From positions 6,701,135 to 6,765,134 of the forward strand of contig OX457053.1 in NCBI GenBank assembly GCA_949752735.1: a stretch of 64,000 nucleotides of DNA. Reading direction: 5' to 3'. Below the pieces are notes generated by a model. The model was given only the letters and a program-made list of their open reading frames with translations. It made no database searches and was not told the origin of the DNA. Below are positions 1-11,482 of this stretch, piece after piece. The DNA is from Lumbricus terrestris (lineage: Eukaryota; Annelida; Clitellata; Crassiclitellata; Lumbricidae). The position numbers were made by a program, and so were the translations under genes. The stretch's first letter is position 1, and the number at the start of each line of letters is the position of its first letter.

Positions 1-99
1 TGTGAGAGTTCGTTCTGGAGCAGAGCTCGATCCTGGCCTCCATCCTCCAATTCCCGGCCCAGACGACACCCGCCTTAATAGATGCTCCGCCTCTCTGGT

Positions 100-240
100 C
101 CTATAGCCTAACTCGACCCGGACCACCACGGACTACTCTCACGGACAACCCTTCTGACTCAACGTAGCGTTCGTGAATAAGCTGGTGCCCCGCGTTTGGC
201 TTTTGAGTAGCGCTTAAGAAATTTCGAGTTTACGATTACG
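100..240 (+). repeat. Dispersed repeat, family R1
   Basis: This stretch carries the phrases CGACCCGGACCACCA and GAATAAGCTGGTGCCCCGCG followed by ATTACGA. The same series recurs at 32.37-32.55 kb and 34.07-34.19 kb, with tail-only pieces near 1.0 kb, 21.66 kb (inverted) and 60.32 kb. It is a multi-copy non-coding repeat; no protein or tRNA-like head was seen. Confidence 0.6.
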
Positions 241-670
241 ATTTCAGAGCTCAGTTCTTATAATGGACTATTATTAATGGTTAGGCTATAGCTAAGTCTT
301 TGCAAACAGTCTGCGAAAAAGGTGCTAGGCCATAAGAGAGACTACACAGAAGAACCATGCACTTAAGTCAAGTCCCATTTGAATGATTTATTACAGAGCC
401 AAAACCAAAATCTTTGCTTAAACCAGAGCCTATGTTTTACCCTATTTTACCCTACTGTTTTTGGGTCGTAGGCCTACAGGCTCTGCGCTCCAGACCGCAT
501 GGCTTTGAACCGCCCATGAAAGGTTACTTTAATTTCATCTGTCGAGTAACCTACTGTTCGCAGTGTTCAACTCACCAAAACTCCACCTCTCGCTATCTCC
601 CCACAGGTCTTTCACTCAAAACTGAAAGCATTGCTCTTTCACAAATCGTATCCTGATTCTTCTTCTTCTC

Positions 671-871
671 CAGGGCTGTTTTAAAGGAATTTTTAGAACT
701 GCACATCCTCTTCTCTCCTTTCTCGTCCTCCATGGTAAATTACTCCCAATCTGAGGAAAATGGCCTATTTTTACTAGTTTTAACTGTACGGAACGTGACG
801 GTAGTGCGTCTACAACTGCACGAATCCATTTAGAACTGCAGTGTGTAGAACTGCACGTTGAAAAAGCCCTG
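671..871. mobile_element. Short hAT-type inverted-repeat element, CAGGGCTTTTT family
   Basis: The left end reads CAGGGCTGTTTTAAAGGAAT and the right end reads ...AAAAAGCCCTG, forming inverted termini. The phrase TAGAACTGCA recurs inside. The flanks TTCTTCTC and CTCTTCTC would be an 8-bp target duplication with one mismatch. A related element with a perfect duplication lies at 40889-41271. It is too short to encode a transposase, so it is non-autonomous. Confidence 0.7.
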
Positions 872-999
872 CTCTTCTCCTCACATCCCTCGCCATTTCA
901 ACTCTAAACATCACCCACCTTAGCCGTCCATCTATCTGCCCTGCCTAACTCTCCGGACTTGACCCGCTGCCTATCGATTTTATTTTGATTGAGCGCCTG

Positions 1000-1075
1000 T
1001 GAATAAGCTGGTTCCCGCGACTTGGCTTTTGTGGGCGCTGTAGAAGTCTCGAGATTACGATTACGAAACTGATGA
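1000..1075 (+). repeat. Tail fragment of repeat family R1
   Basis: GAATAAGCTGGTTCCCGCG, GGGCGCTGTAGAAGTCTCGAG and ATTACGATTACGA match the 3' half of the family R1 copy at the start of the window. The surrounding 880-2050 region shows no convincing gene. Confidence 0.5.
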
Positions 1076-1687
1076 CAGCATTCGCTAGATGGCAAGGCTG
1101 TTTTTAAAGTCCTGGACTTGGAGCCTTGCAGTAGAGATCGAAATAAGATTCGCTAGATGGCAGCACATTTTCCAAAAAGCCCATTGGATCAATTGATAAA
1201 ATCCGTGAGTTACAACGTTGACGCAGACGCTTCAGCTACAATTTTTACAATGATTGTGACTGTTATTTACTAGCAATTTGAAATAGCGCCCCTACAATGT
1301 TACCTACTAAGGAGCGCTCCAAGTCCAACCGCGGTCGAATAAGTCTTAAGAAGAGAGACTCTGAGAGAGAAACGAGGCAGAAAGACCAATTGGCAGGCTA
1401 TTTGACGAAGAGCGAGCCACGGAGAAAGCACGGCGGTCCGATTGCAGTCCGTGAGCGAGGAATAAAAGCTCCGCTCGCTTGTGCAGCTGAGCGGAGAGAG
1501 CGCGGCGCTGGACGTGCGTGGTGGAGCAGCAGAGATCCTGCAGGCAGTGCTTAATTTTTAATGTGTATAAAAAAGAAGTGCCTGGGACGCTCCTTAACAT
1601 TCCAGTCTGTGCTAGCCAAATAGGCCCAAGTGGCAGACTGGCGTTCAGCTTTGAAAATAAGTGCCTGCAAGTATAAAGGGGCTAAAC

Positions 1688-1815
1688 CTTCTGTCGGAAT
1701 CTGTCCTTCCTTCCTTTATTCCGTCACCTCTGCCCTTCTGTCCGTCCGTCTTTATGTCCATCCATCCTTCCTTCCTTCCGTCCATTCCTTTCTTTCCGAC
1801 CGTCCGTCCTTCTCA
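1688..1815. repeat. CCTT/CCGT-rich low-complexity tract
   Basis: A pyrimidine-rich strand built of TCCTTCC, GTCCGTC and CCATCC words. The small reading frames over it are products of low complexity. Confidence 0.7.
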
Positions 1816-2056
1816 AAGACGTCTCTAACTCTAGCATGGAAAGTGGTTTCGAGTTGAATAAAAAATGCTTCAGCAAAAGGAGCCGCAGAAAGCAGACGTA
1901 TTTCCAGTGGAAGCCCATTTAATACCACTGCAGTCCACCACAGTGCATTATGCAGACACCATGCTTAAGGTTCCTATCATGAATTGTAACATTAATGCCA
2001 CTTATAATGTAAACAACTTATGGACAAAGAACCTTCCCGCTGAAACTAGCCATAAG

Positions 2057-2305
2057 TCAGTTGTGGATATGAAGCGTTAGCAACTTCATTTTCTCAGCCT
2101 CGCCATGTAACTTGGGCGATGGACCAGTCCGCTCCCTTACCATCTCATCTCCCACTAACAGTGTGCGGTCAGCATACTCATTACAGCTTAGTTGACTAGG
2201 GGGGAGGCTGATGGACCAGAAATGTGGAACTAATTTTTCTACTCTGCCATGTCGGGAACTAGATCCCCGACCTCTTGATCGACACTCCAGCATGCTAATC
2301 ACTAA
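2057..2305 (-). repeat. tRNA-derived SINE, family S2
   Basis: Read on the minus strand, a tRNA-like head comes first: an A-box-like GATTAGCATGCTGGAG and a B-box-like GGGATCTAGTTCCCG. A body follows with TAATGAGTATGCTGACCGCA and TTAGTGGGAGATGAGA, ending in GCTAACGCTTCATATCCA. The same order of words appears on the plus strand at 42.15-42.39 kb and partly at 44.89-45.07 kb. Confidence 0.6.
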
Positions 2306-2364
2306 GTATTGAGCAGAAACAACAAGCCGACATCTTTTAATAATTTTATCCCAATTCAGGATAG

Positions 2365-2600
2365 TCGGGTGCAGTGGTGGTGTTCAGTGTCTTTGAGCTG
2401 GAGGGTTCCAGGTTCCATACAATCCACCTCAAGATGCCATGTAGGGACCTTGAGCAAGCCCTTCACTTGCAATTGTTCGAGCGCTTCAGTGTGAAACTTT
2501 TATGCAGTGTCCACGCTGTAGTCGGGAAAGTAGTCTGGAGCGCCTCTGAGTAGTGAGCTTGAAGGGGCGCTATAGCAAATGCGAGAAATACAAAATTTAA
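2365..2600 (+). repeat. tRNA-derived SINE, family S1 (diverged copy)
   Basis: The head has a damaged B box (CCAGGTTCCATACAATCCACC). The body matches other S1 copies: TAGGGACCTTGAGCAAG, CCCTTCACTTGCAATTG, then GCGCCTCTGAGTAGTGAGCTT and GGGGCGCTATAG. Better copies lie at 34.37 kb (plus) and at 60.1 and 62.1 kb (minus). Confidence 0.7.
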
Positions 2601-4019
2601 AAAATAGAGAATCCAACACAAATCTGACAGAACTTCGCTATACAGCTCAATGTTGCAAAAACTGAATTTAATTGCATATGTATAGCTTCACTAAAGTACA
2701 TGTCTTTAACCTCAAGTCTCAAAGAAACACATATACAAGGAGTCAAGGACACATAAAAGGCATTATATTAAACCAATCAACAGTTGTCTGCTATTAATCC
2801 GTGTCCATTTGTACAACATCAGTAGGTCTCAAATTATACATTCCTGTGTTAAAATATACATATTTTATTATGTAACAATATTAGAGTGGCTCGTTGTGAA
2901 CGAATATAACAGTTGCGGTCAACCACAACACAGAAAAAAAAATCAAACCACACTAGCCTAGGATAAGGCTACAGTTCAGTCTTAACTGAGTAGTCAGTGT
3001 TTGCAGTTTACATGCTGTAAACTTATCTGTAAGAAAGTCAAAGACAACAAAAAGTTATGAATTGACAATGACATTCAATAATTGCTAAAACTGTCATGGA
3101 ATTAACACACATTCCTTTCAGCCTTTTCGCTTTGCAAATTCAACAATGTCGTCAAAATTTATCTCACATAAAAATGTCACTTTCAATGCTAGACAATATC
3201 AAACTAAGAAACTTATGTACTTCAACATTGACGTTCACAGTTTGTTTTTACAGTTGCATATTGTACACAAACAAATGATGAGGACATTCTGAAGATGCAT
3301 TATAACTTCAAAGTTAACAAAACGTTCTCATAACAAATTAACATAATTATATTTTTGCAGGAACACCATTAGTAATTCACAAAAACAAGTGCAGTGTTGA
3401 GAGTACACTGTACCAGTTGCAGCGTAAGCTGTACAGTATCAGCAGGTTGCGTCAAGGTCATGGGAGTTATTCAGCAGGTCAAAGAAATTAAATGTACAGA
3501 AGATATTAAAAATTTCAATTTTTTTTGTCAAATATGCAGGTCATATGACCTTCCGTGACCTATGGTTGCACCGTCACTGGACTGTACACAATAAAATGTC
3601 ATTTTATAATGCATCACATACGCATCACATAGGACTTGAGTTGCGGTCAAGAACTAAGCAACTAAAAATAGGTTTTACTAGCATTTATTAATGATTTTGA
3701 GAGGAATCTGCCCTACAAAAACTTTTGAACCCAGGATGCAACTGCTTTCATTATAAGCCTCAGATGTTGAATATTTAAGCATAACAATGAATAAATTAAA
3801 CACAGAATGAAAGTATTTTTAGTAAAACTAATTTCTACGTTACACATCAGTTCTACAATCCAGAACATACTTCAAATAAGCATAGTGCCTTTGTTTCTGT
3901 CAGCCCTTGCTGTGAACCATAATAGTAAACAATTTAGAAAGTGTCTATATAATATATAGTAATGTAAAATATAGTAATATAATAAATACAATTAAAAAAT
4001 AATATGATATATGATATAG
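2601..4019. other. AT-rich DNA without recognised genes
   Basis: Only short chance reading frames occur, with no known motif, RNA gene or clear repeat unit. It is probably intergenic or intronic. Confidence 0.5.
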
Positions 4020-4355
4020 CAGTGGTTCCCAACCTTTTTTGATTTGAGGGCCACTTTTTCTAAGTTGGAGGACACGAGGGCCACTTTTTCTTAGTTGAAG
4101 GACATTAGGGGGCCACAAGGTTAAAATTATATTAACTAAACGCATAATTCTTTTTAATAATTGCTTCAAAATATAATGTTTGATGTTATTTATCGACGTC
4201 ATAATATAATAATTTTATAGAAAATAATAATGTGTTCTATCCCGTCCAAATTGTTAATTTTTCATATATTTTTGAAATTCTTTGAGAGACGAGGGCCATT
4301 TTCTGAGACCTGGCGGGCCACTTTTGGCCCGTGGGCCACGGGTAGGGAACCGCTG
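4020..4355. mobile_element. Non-autonomous hAT element, CAGTGGTTCCC family
   Basis: The left end is CAGTGGTTCCCAACC and the right end is GGTAGGGAACCGCTG, its imperfect inverted repeat. The flanks are identical 8-bp copies of TGATATAG (4012-4019 and 4356-4363), as expected for hAT insertion. The inside is AT-rich with GAGGGCCACTTTTTCT words and no coding capacity. A copy lacking a clear left end lies at 40.29-40.59 kb. Confidence 0.9.
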
Positions 4356-4592
4356 TGATATAGTGTAGTCATATATAACAATATACAAATATAATGTATG
4401 TTATACAAGAGGAAATAAGGACAGGGAATGAGTTACTGAATGTTTTATATAGCAGGGTACTGTCTGTCTCTAGCAGATTACAAGATACATGTATGTGACT
4501 GACTGACTGACACACTAACTCACTGATCAGCAGTAAGACTGGCCCAGGTAATGACTTGTGTGTGTGTGCTCTTGTTTTGATTTTTGGCCAAG

Positions 4593-4805
4593 AGACTGCA
4601 ACCGTCAATCATCTATGTCGACCCTGGCGAATACATCATGGGAAATGAATCACAGGCAAAGGCTTTTGAAAAACAGCTCGGTTTGGGGAAACAGGATCAG
4701 GTTTTAACATTCTGTACCACTCAACAGATCGACAGTATTCCGAGAAACTTATAGGCGCCATGGCGTTTTGGAAACACTCTTGACTTAAACATCAAGGACA
4801 GCAAT
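4593..4805 (+). pseudogene. Divergent AAA+ ATPase exon (Walker B to arginine-finger segment), copy c0
   Basis: An AG acceptor is followed by a frame reading RLQPSIIYVDP, then FEKQLGLGKQDQV, TTQQIDSIPRNL, a TAG stop, and APWRFG. It aligns along its length with the better AAA+ exon at 20.14 kb (LQPSLVILDP ... VDRSLKVGWRF). The segment covers the Walker B strand, sensor-1 strand and arginine-finger region of an AAA+ module. It ends at an AAT|GTAATA donor-like site, 213 nt against 207 nt in the 20.14-kb copy. One in-frame stop suggests a pseudogene, unless that base is a sequencing error. It is much more diverged than the copies at 12-17 kb, so it is an older duplicate. Homology is inferred by eye. 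Confidence 0.55.
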
Positions 4806-5126
4806 GTAATAGCTACATGCATATTGCCAGATGTTATAATAATGATAATAATAAGATGGTTTATGTAGTTTGTGTAGCACAGCTGAGGCTGAAGGAAAGT
4901 GTGCAGCATACAAGCTGAAACAAATCGATAAGCCATATGACGGTTTAACAGGATGTCTTGAACTGTGCATTGAATGTCTACAGACATGACCCATTCTTCA
5001 TATATTTATGTAAACGTGCACACTCTTCTATAGATATAATTAACATTCATGTATTCTTATTTCTTTAAAGTTCATGGTGACAAACTTCAATTCAACTGTT
5101 TTAACTGATTTTGTTCGATTTTCAAG

Positions 5127-5214
5127 GTGATGCGAGACATCTTCTCGAAGCTGGTAGCTTCTTGGAGCGGGATAACACAAAACATCATTGACTACGTGAT
5201 GGGATTCGCCCACC
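5127..5214 (+). pseudogene. Divergent AAA+ ATPase exon (small linker exon), copy d0
   Basis: The exon runs from AAG|GTG to CACC|GTAAGC and encodes MRDIFSKLVASW ... IDYVMGFAH. It is exactly 88 nt and ends in phase 1, like the exon at 26043-26130 (ERKEILQKLMIGW ... LDSLVGRT). In AAA+ proteins this is the segment just after the arginine-finger region, leading into the C-terminal lid. The reading frame is open. Classed with its damaged neighbour c0 as an old, probably non-functional paralogue, but it could still be part of an expressed gene. Confidence 0.5.
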
Positions 5215-5689
5215 GTAAGCTATGTTTGAGGTGCAATAATGATGATAATTATTATTCTTATGTCCTTTTATATCTTATGTCTTTTTACATCAATAGCGAC
5301 ATCAATAATAGTAACAGCAGTATCAATAGTAACATTAATATATAAATAGGAGCAGTAGTAATAAAAACAATAATTTACAAAATAAACAATAAACATTAAA
5401 AATTAGGAGACATTGTAATTTGTTCCTTTGCATGTGTAGGGTCCATAGTGTAGGAAAATGTCACAAAATTCAAACATTGGATAACCGTTTATCAAGCTAT
5501 TTGGCTGAACATTGATTTTCATTACAAAGTGTGCCTTTAGAAATGCCATGAAACGCAGACATGCAAATCAATACAAGATCTATATGCAACTCAATTATAA
5601 AAGTACAAACACAAGTAATTTTAATTTCACTGTAAACAGCATTGTTCTTTGGTTCAAAAATATAAATGCAAGTGCTCACGTTTTCTATA

Positions 5690-5790
5690 GCGACCGTACA
5701 AGACCTCGGCCCTGCTCATTTTTCAATGAATTGATCGTGAGATCCTTCACCCTACCAACGTCAGTTTGGATGGGTGCCACGACAATTAAG
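5690..5790 (-). repeat. Dispersed repeat sharing an AATTCATTGAAAAATGA core
   Basis: The minus strand reads GATCAATTCATTGAAAAATG then AGCAGGGCCGAGG. Near-identical cores lie on the plus strand at about 27.40 kb and 27.54 kb. The family is unnamed and has no coding potential. Confidence 0.5.
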
Positions 5791-5889
5791 GTCTCTGTGC
5801 AATTCAAGGTCCCCATGTAAGGCTGAGATTTATATATCTTAAACAAGCCAGCATCGGAAATAACTACCATGATTTTTTCAGTTACATCC

Positions 5890-6190
5890 ATAGTGAACTC
5901 CACTAAACAAATTACACTGTTCGCAGACCGTCAAAAAGAAGATAAAGCAGCAAGGGAGAACAACCCAGTTACTGCAAGGCTAAGCAAAATGTAGCCATAC
6001 TAAGGCTGACTTAGGGCTCACCAAAGGATGACCCGGTGCAAATTGCATTAAGCATGAAGATTGTTTTGTGGATTGTCTAGAATGGACTGGCGGTAAGTTA
6101 GCCACGTTGCATAAAGACGCAGCTGATTCTGCAATAAAACGGTGCAATCCACAAGTGTCCCAGACCCTAGACAGCTTCAGCCAGTACAGG
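5890..6190 (+). repeat. Segment related to the 15-17 kb tandem unit
   Basis: AGCAAGGGAGAACAACCCAGT followed by CAAGGCTAAGCAAAATG resembles the run in the 15-17 kb repeats (GCAAGGGAGAGAAATGG, CACCCAGT, GGCTAAGCAAACTGAAG). This ties the 4.6-6.2 kb interval to the AAA+ exon array. Confidence 0.4.
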
Positions 6191-6240
6191 TTGCACTAAT
6201 TGACTTCTGCACAGCCTCAACCAGAAGAATGCCATATTAG

Positions 6241-6450
6241 TAGACATTGGCGCATCATTTTACCGCTTTAGCAGCTTTTTCAATTAAAAATGGATGGCAT
6301 TGGAATGGAATAGACATTGGTGCGTCATTTTACCGCTTTACCAGTTTTTTCGGTTAGAAATGGATGGCATTGGAATGGAATAGACATTGGTGTGTCATTT
6401 TACTGCTTTAGCAGCTTTTTCGGTTAGAAATGGATGGCATTAGAATTGGA
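6241..6450 (+). repeat. 70-bp tandem repeat, three copies
   Basis: Units start at 6241, 6311 and 6381 with TAGACATTGG and end with AAATGGATGGCATTGGAATG or a close variant. Each unit contains a run like CATTTTACCGCTTTA. There are a few substitutions per copy and no coding sequence. Confidence 0.85.
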
Positions 6451-6649
6451 TCAGTGATTGAATGGATGAGGGGTATATGGATTGACAAACGAACTGGTGA
6501 CTGAATGAAGGCAATGCTAAGAAGTGCTTTTGATCAGATCAGATTTTACAATTAGATTTTACGCAAAAAAATTAAATAAATGGATTGATGCTTGGATTTT
6601 ATGACTGTTTTCAACTTCACATCACTAGGCCAAGATTATTATTTTCTAC

Positions 6650-6746
6650 CCACTAAATAACAATAATCTTAGCAACGCCAATAATCCACTAAATAACAAT
6701 AATTTTGGCAATAATCCACTAAATAACAATAATCCTAGCAATAATA
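6650..6746 (+). repeat. Short tandem repeat, CCACTAAATAACAATAAT units
   Basis: Three imperfect units of roughly 35-38 bp, each with CACTAAATAACAATAAT followed by variants of TTTGGCAATAAT. Confidence 0.6.
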
Positions 6747-6924
6747 TAACTATGGCTCCATCTACTGACTGGTATATATCCGACTTATTATTATTCTTAG
6801 TAGGAACTGTTTGCTCTTTGCATATTAGTTATTTGTGACGTCACGTGCAATTTCGCGAGATTCCGCGCAAAATCGCAAATAACGTGATAAAGATAAATAT
6901 ATATATAGATATTCGTTTAATAGA

Positions 6925-9056
6925 CAGAATAACATAGACATAGACATAGACATAGTTTTATTGATCCCAACAATTGTACATGTATGTTTAACAAAGTATA
7001 GATATAATTCACAATAAGAAAATACTCAAAGTGAATAGGTATTATAAGAGTGAGGGAGCAAATAGGCACACCAAAAGGGACAAGTCCCGCTAAGCAGGGG
7101 CCTAATTAACAAAGTGAAGTGAGAAAGTGAAAGCTGAAGGGAGTATTTGGATGCAGAGATATTACTTAACTAGGGAAAGAAAGAAAGAAAAACTTATTCT
7201 AAAAAAACTAATGTAATAAACACTACATGAAAAACTCAGAGAAGGAACAAAATAAAAGCAAAAGCAATCAAACAATCAAATAAATCAGCATTAGCATGGG
7301 TAACCCCTCATGCTATTAACAGAAAACATTACATAAAGTATACACACGTAACAAGTGTTTAAAGTGAGTTAAGTTAGTAGCCTTACGAATGTGAATCGGA
7401 ATTTTATTCCATATGACAGGGCCTTGGAATTTAATGGAAAATTTCCGAACATTTGTTTTTGCAAAAATTATACTGAAGTCTCTATTACCTCTAGTGAGTC
7501 CAGGATGCAATGCAGGAGAGAAGTAGGAAGCAAAGGAAGAAGGGAGGAGGTTATTGATGTATTTATACATAAATTGAGATATCTGTTCAAATCTAATCTG
7601 CTTAATATTTAGGAGTTTATGCTCAGCAAATAGGGGACCAGTATGACAGTTAACAGTGGATTTAGTGATAACTCGTATGGCTTTTTTTGCAAGGTCATTA
7701 AAACATGGAGATGGGTATCATAGGTAGAAGTCCAAATTAAATTAGAGTAACTAAGGTATGGATAGACTAAGGTGAAATATAGATTGATGAGCACATGAGA
7801 GGGAAGCAAGTAAGAGACTCTCTTAATAATGCCTATACTTTTGGAATTTTTTTTACTTATTTCATCTATATGGACTTTCCATTTTAGGTGTTGATCAATA
7901 TGAACGCCAAGGAATTTTGTCGTGTAGACTTGAGGAATAATTTTGTTGTCAATAAGCAGCTCATTATTTGTTATAGGTATTGGTTTTTTATTTGAACGAA
8001 ATATGATATAATTAGTTTTAGATAGGTTTAATGAAAGTTTATTTGCCTTGAACCAATCACTAGCTGATATTAATTCATTATTGACTAGCTGAAGAAGCTG
8101 ATCATAGGAAGCATGTGATAAAAATACATTAGAATCATCTGCAAATAGAATATAGTGTAAGATGGATGATGAATTTGGGAGGTCATTGATATAGATTAAA
8201 AACAGGAGAGGACCAAGGATAGAGCCTTGAGGTACTCCAAATTCTATAGTTTGAAAGTTAGACAATTTTCCATTACAAAGCACCTGCTGTAGACGATTGC
8301 CCAAATAACTACTAAGCCATTGAAGTGCATTATCTCTAATACCATAGTGTTCAAGTTTATACAAAAGTATTTTGTGGTCCACAGTATCAAACGCCTTTGC
8401 AAGGTCAAGGAAGATACCAATTGAGTATTCATTATTGTCCATGGCCTTGGTAATTTTGTCCTGTATATCAATCAGTGACATGGAGGTAGAGTGACCCGGC
8501 TGAAAGCCATGCTGAAACGGATATAATATGTCCTTATGCTTTATGTATGAAAGTAATCTGTCGTACATTACTCTTTCAAATAATTTGGAGAAAAAAGGTA
8601 GTATAGAAATGGGTCTGTAATTATTAATTTCATTTTTGGCACCTTGTTTGTGAATGGGGAGAACTTTGGCAAGCTTGATTTCTGATGGAACAATACCATT
8701 TTTTAGTGAACAGTTAATCACTTCAGCCAGCGGACTGGCAAGAAGTTCCATAACCGGTGATAATATCATAGGATTCAAATCATCAGTGCCAGAACTGTGA
8801 GTCGATTTAAGAGAGTTATTAATTGCTAATATTTCCTGGGAGGTAGTTGAAAGTAGGGCAAAGGAATTAGAGGAAGATGGGTGGAGATAGTCTTGAAAGC
8901 ATTTCTCAGATGGGGGGATTTTGGATGATAAAGATTTCGCTAAGCCTGTAAAATATGAGTTGAATTTTTCAGCCATAACTAAAGGGTCATTCGTTAAATT
9001 TCCATCCAGATTAATTTCATTAATAAGTGTGTCCTTCTTAGCTGACTTAATTACTT
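6925..9056 (-). mobile_element. 5'-truncated non-LTR retrotransposon (CR1/L2-like LINE)
   Basis: The element runs on the minus strand. It begins inside the reverse-transcriptase region near 9056, has a long reverse-transcriptase frame, a C-terminal tail, and a 3' untranslated part. The 3' end reads GATCAATAAAACTATGTC followed by ATGTCT hexamers at about 6925-6970. The missing endonuclease half and the simple-repeat tail fit target-primed insertion. A related 3' tail, with CTAGCGG-like and GGGTTAA-like words, lies at 30.67-30.85 kb. Confidence 0.85.
7316..9050 (-). pseudogene. LINE reverse transcriptase, frameshifted
   Basis: The main frame (8976 down to 7609) shows the reverse-transcriptase series: NYRPISILPFFSKLFE, FQHGFQPGHST, the catalytic strand GIFLDLAKAFDTVDH, GVPQGSILGPLLFLIYIND, the YxDD-type box FADDSNVF, and WFKANKLSLNLSKTNYIIF. 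Upstream, the same frame continues from about 9050. Near 7.65-7.7 kb the frame shifts. The C-terminal part then continues as MYKYINNLLPSS ... GPVIWNKIPIHIR, ending at 7316. The catalytic aspartates are intact, but the frameshift and 5' truncation make it inactive. It copies RNA at a nicked target in the nucleus when intact. Confidence 0.9.
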
Positions 9057-9114
9057 AATTAACCGGTCGACATAACGCGACAGTTAACAAGCACAAAGGA
9101 GCAGCGGATAAAAC

Positions 9115-9780
9115 CTAGTAAACATTCTTATACAGCATCCGTGTTATGAAGTTTTTATTGTTTTTATTGGTTAGTTCAAATGGATGCGGCCTAGGGCGCA
9201 GATTGTATTTACCAGGACGTCTATACGAGAAAAATTTATGACGAACATGATCAGTGTCTTTAATTATAGCTTTGAAGAGGGCAGCATCAGCAGCCTCAGC
9301 CATAATGTCTGCTTTTGGGGAATCTGAGGGGAGGAATCCAGCTCGTCTGACACGTCCCAGGAACCTTTCGATGCGGTCGACCTCTCTCACGCTGAGCAGT
9401 CCCCACCAGGCTGGAGAGGCGTACAGCAGACGTGCAACTGTGGTCGCTCGAGTGATGACTTGCAATGCCGGTCCAGGCATGCCATGAGCACGCAGCACGC
9501 GCAGAGCGTAGACTGAGGAGGCACATGAAGTTAGGGTATTGTCAACATGCTCCGAGACTGTAAGATGTTCACCGATTGTAACACCAAGTATTTTTATAGA
9601 AGTAGCTCTCTTGACTCCTGTGATGGACGGCATGGAGGCCGATGAAGCATGCGATCTCCTCACTACAGCCATTTATCTGGTCTTTTTTGGGTTGATGTGT
9701 AGGTTTTTGCTGCATGGTGGCCCAAGTTTGTATGTGTTGGAGTTCACTTTGGGCAGATCTGATAAATGATAAGTTGATCA
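9115..9780 (-). pseudogene. C-terminal fragment of a second LINE reverse transcriptase
   Basis: On the minus strand the frame from 9672 to 9115 reads IKILGVTIGEHLTVSEHV, then TTVARLLYASPAWWG, IERFLGRVRRAGFLPSD and FITRMLYKNVY before a stop. This is the typical end of a CR1-like reverse transcriptase, after the catalytic core. Upstream (9672-9780) only broken remnants remain (AQSELQHIQTWA, and KKTR followed by a stop). The same C-terminus, more diverged, occurs at 13.38-13.74 kb on the plus strand. Confidence 0.8.
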
Positions 9781-10550
9781 CAGATACTTATATTAATAAC
9801 AATAGACATTAATCTTAGGTCAGCTTGAATGGATCACAAGATCACACACAAAATTTTGAATTCAGACAGCAAAAACTAAAGTGAAGATGACGTTCATTTC
9901 TCAAAAATAGCGCACTATGCTCCAAAATGTTGTTCGCATGTTAGAAAATCAGCGAACGGAACCAATTATTAACAATTTAACATACATTAATTTCAAGAAT
10001 AATTATACATATTTTGATAAACATCACAATTTTTCGAATAAAATAGCTTCTGTTGAAATAAAATAGGTGACATATAGTCCATAATTATTAACTTGGCTTT
10101 TCTTGGCTTTTTTAAGACCCCATCTTGGCTTTTCTCAAATTTTGGAGCGGTATCACTGGACATTACACAAAATTATCGATTTCCGGAGAATGAAACTGAC
10201 AGCAGATAGCACAGTATACTTTTAGGAACTCGCCGCCAAACTACTTCTAGCTAGCACTCGCATAAATATTATTCGTAAATCCTGAAATGTCGTTTGAAGG
10301 TCATTCTTTTGTTGTAAGTAATCGCAATTCTTTGAATTTTTAATTGAGCTAAACATGCCCAGCAGCAGTCCAGAACTGCGCGACACTACGAGTTTGTACT
10401 ACAAACTGGACGAGGCATTCTCTCTGTCGGTTTGCAGTGCCATTTCGTCTACAATTGGCTAGACTAAGCAACAGTAAACAAATTAAGAAATCGCTAACAT
10501 GATTTACATCAAAAATTATATCCCACAGAAAACTCCACTCTGATGAGGGT
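9781..10550. other. Spacer without recognised gene
   Basis: The DNA is AT-rich. It holds TTGGCTTTTCTTGGC-type short repeats at 10.09-10.14 kb and no supported coding region. Confidence 0.4.
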
Positions 10551-11229
10551 ACCGTACTGCTCAAGTACTCGCTGAGAAATTGCAAGGGAGAGAAATGGCC
10601 ACCCAGTTATCACAAGGCTAAGCAAACTGAAGTTTCTGATCAAGATGTATGATTTAGATGTATGGATCTGGCTGGGCTTATAGCAGGGTGCAGTTGCAAG
10701 GTCCTTCTTGGGAGTCTGTGTGAACAGGTGAAAGCTAGAAGTTTTTGCTTTAGTAGTCACTATTTTTGTGTTAAAATGCAACAAGTTCTGACTTTCGGTT
10801 TTACAATTCACACTTGAATGTTTTAAACTAAAAATGTAGGGCATATCTAGTAAATTGATGCATGTGTTTACGACCTGAATGGTTTGCATGTTCAAATTGA
10901 ATGTGATCCATGCATGTGGAGAAATCTACTTCCAGATATGACATACAACTTCACATTATGGTGGCTGACATTATGTTTCTTTATGTATGTGCTGAATACT
11001 GTAATGAAAATTAAGAATTGAGATATATATACTTTGATAATTAGATATATGTAAAGTTGTAAACGCACATGTAGGACATATTGTCAAAGGCTTCATAATT
11101 ATGCTATATGATAATTACATGCCCACTTAAATTGAAGGTTGAGGTTCTGTTGTAAATCACTGCAATTGGTTTTGCTAGAATATTTAAACTAACGTACCTG
11201 ATCATTGCTATAAAGTCTGACATTTGTAG

Positions 11230-11363
11230 GAACCGGAAAAACGGATGTTGGAGAGTACCTCAAGTCGTTTTCGACCACATTTGGCAGAGTGAGGATAGCC
11301 TACTATTCTCTGGCTCTGTGTAACATTGAAGGTTCAGATGAAGTGCTGGCGCTCTTCCAGTCG
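11230..11363 (+). pseudogene. AAA+ ATPase Walker A exon, copy b1
   Basis: Flanked by TTTGTAG| and |GTAAGA splice sites, 134 nt. It encodes the second half of a P-loop (TGKTDVGEYLKSF), then FGRVRIAYYSLALCN and DEVLALFQS. Splicing to an exon ending in GPSG in phase 1 would complete GPSGTGKT. The frame is open and closely matches copy b2 at 18737-18870. No matching upstream P-loop exon was found before it, so it is probably an orphaned duplicate. Confidence 0.65.
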
Positions 11364-11482
11364 GTAAGAATTACTTGGTGGAATATGTTTATTAAATTTG
11401 AATTCACAAGGACTGAAGGGCAGAGTAAATGAATTAAGGAATGTCTTAAGTTACAGATTGAAATGGTTGCTTCATATACGAA

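Noticed and set aside
5512..5903. Open frames of 72-102 codons
   Set aside because: They cover a dispersed repeat, have no known motif and no splice-site support.
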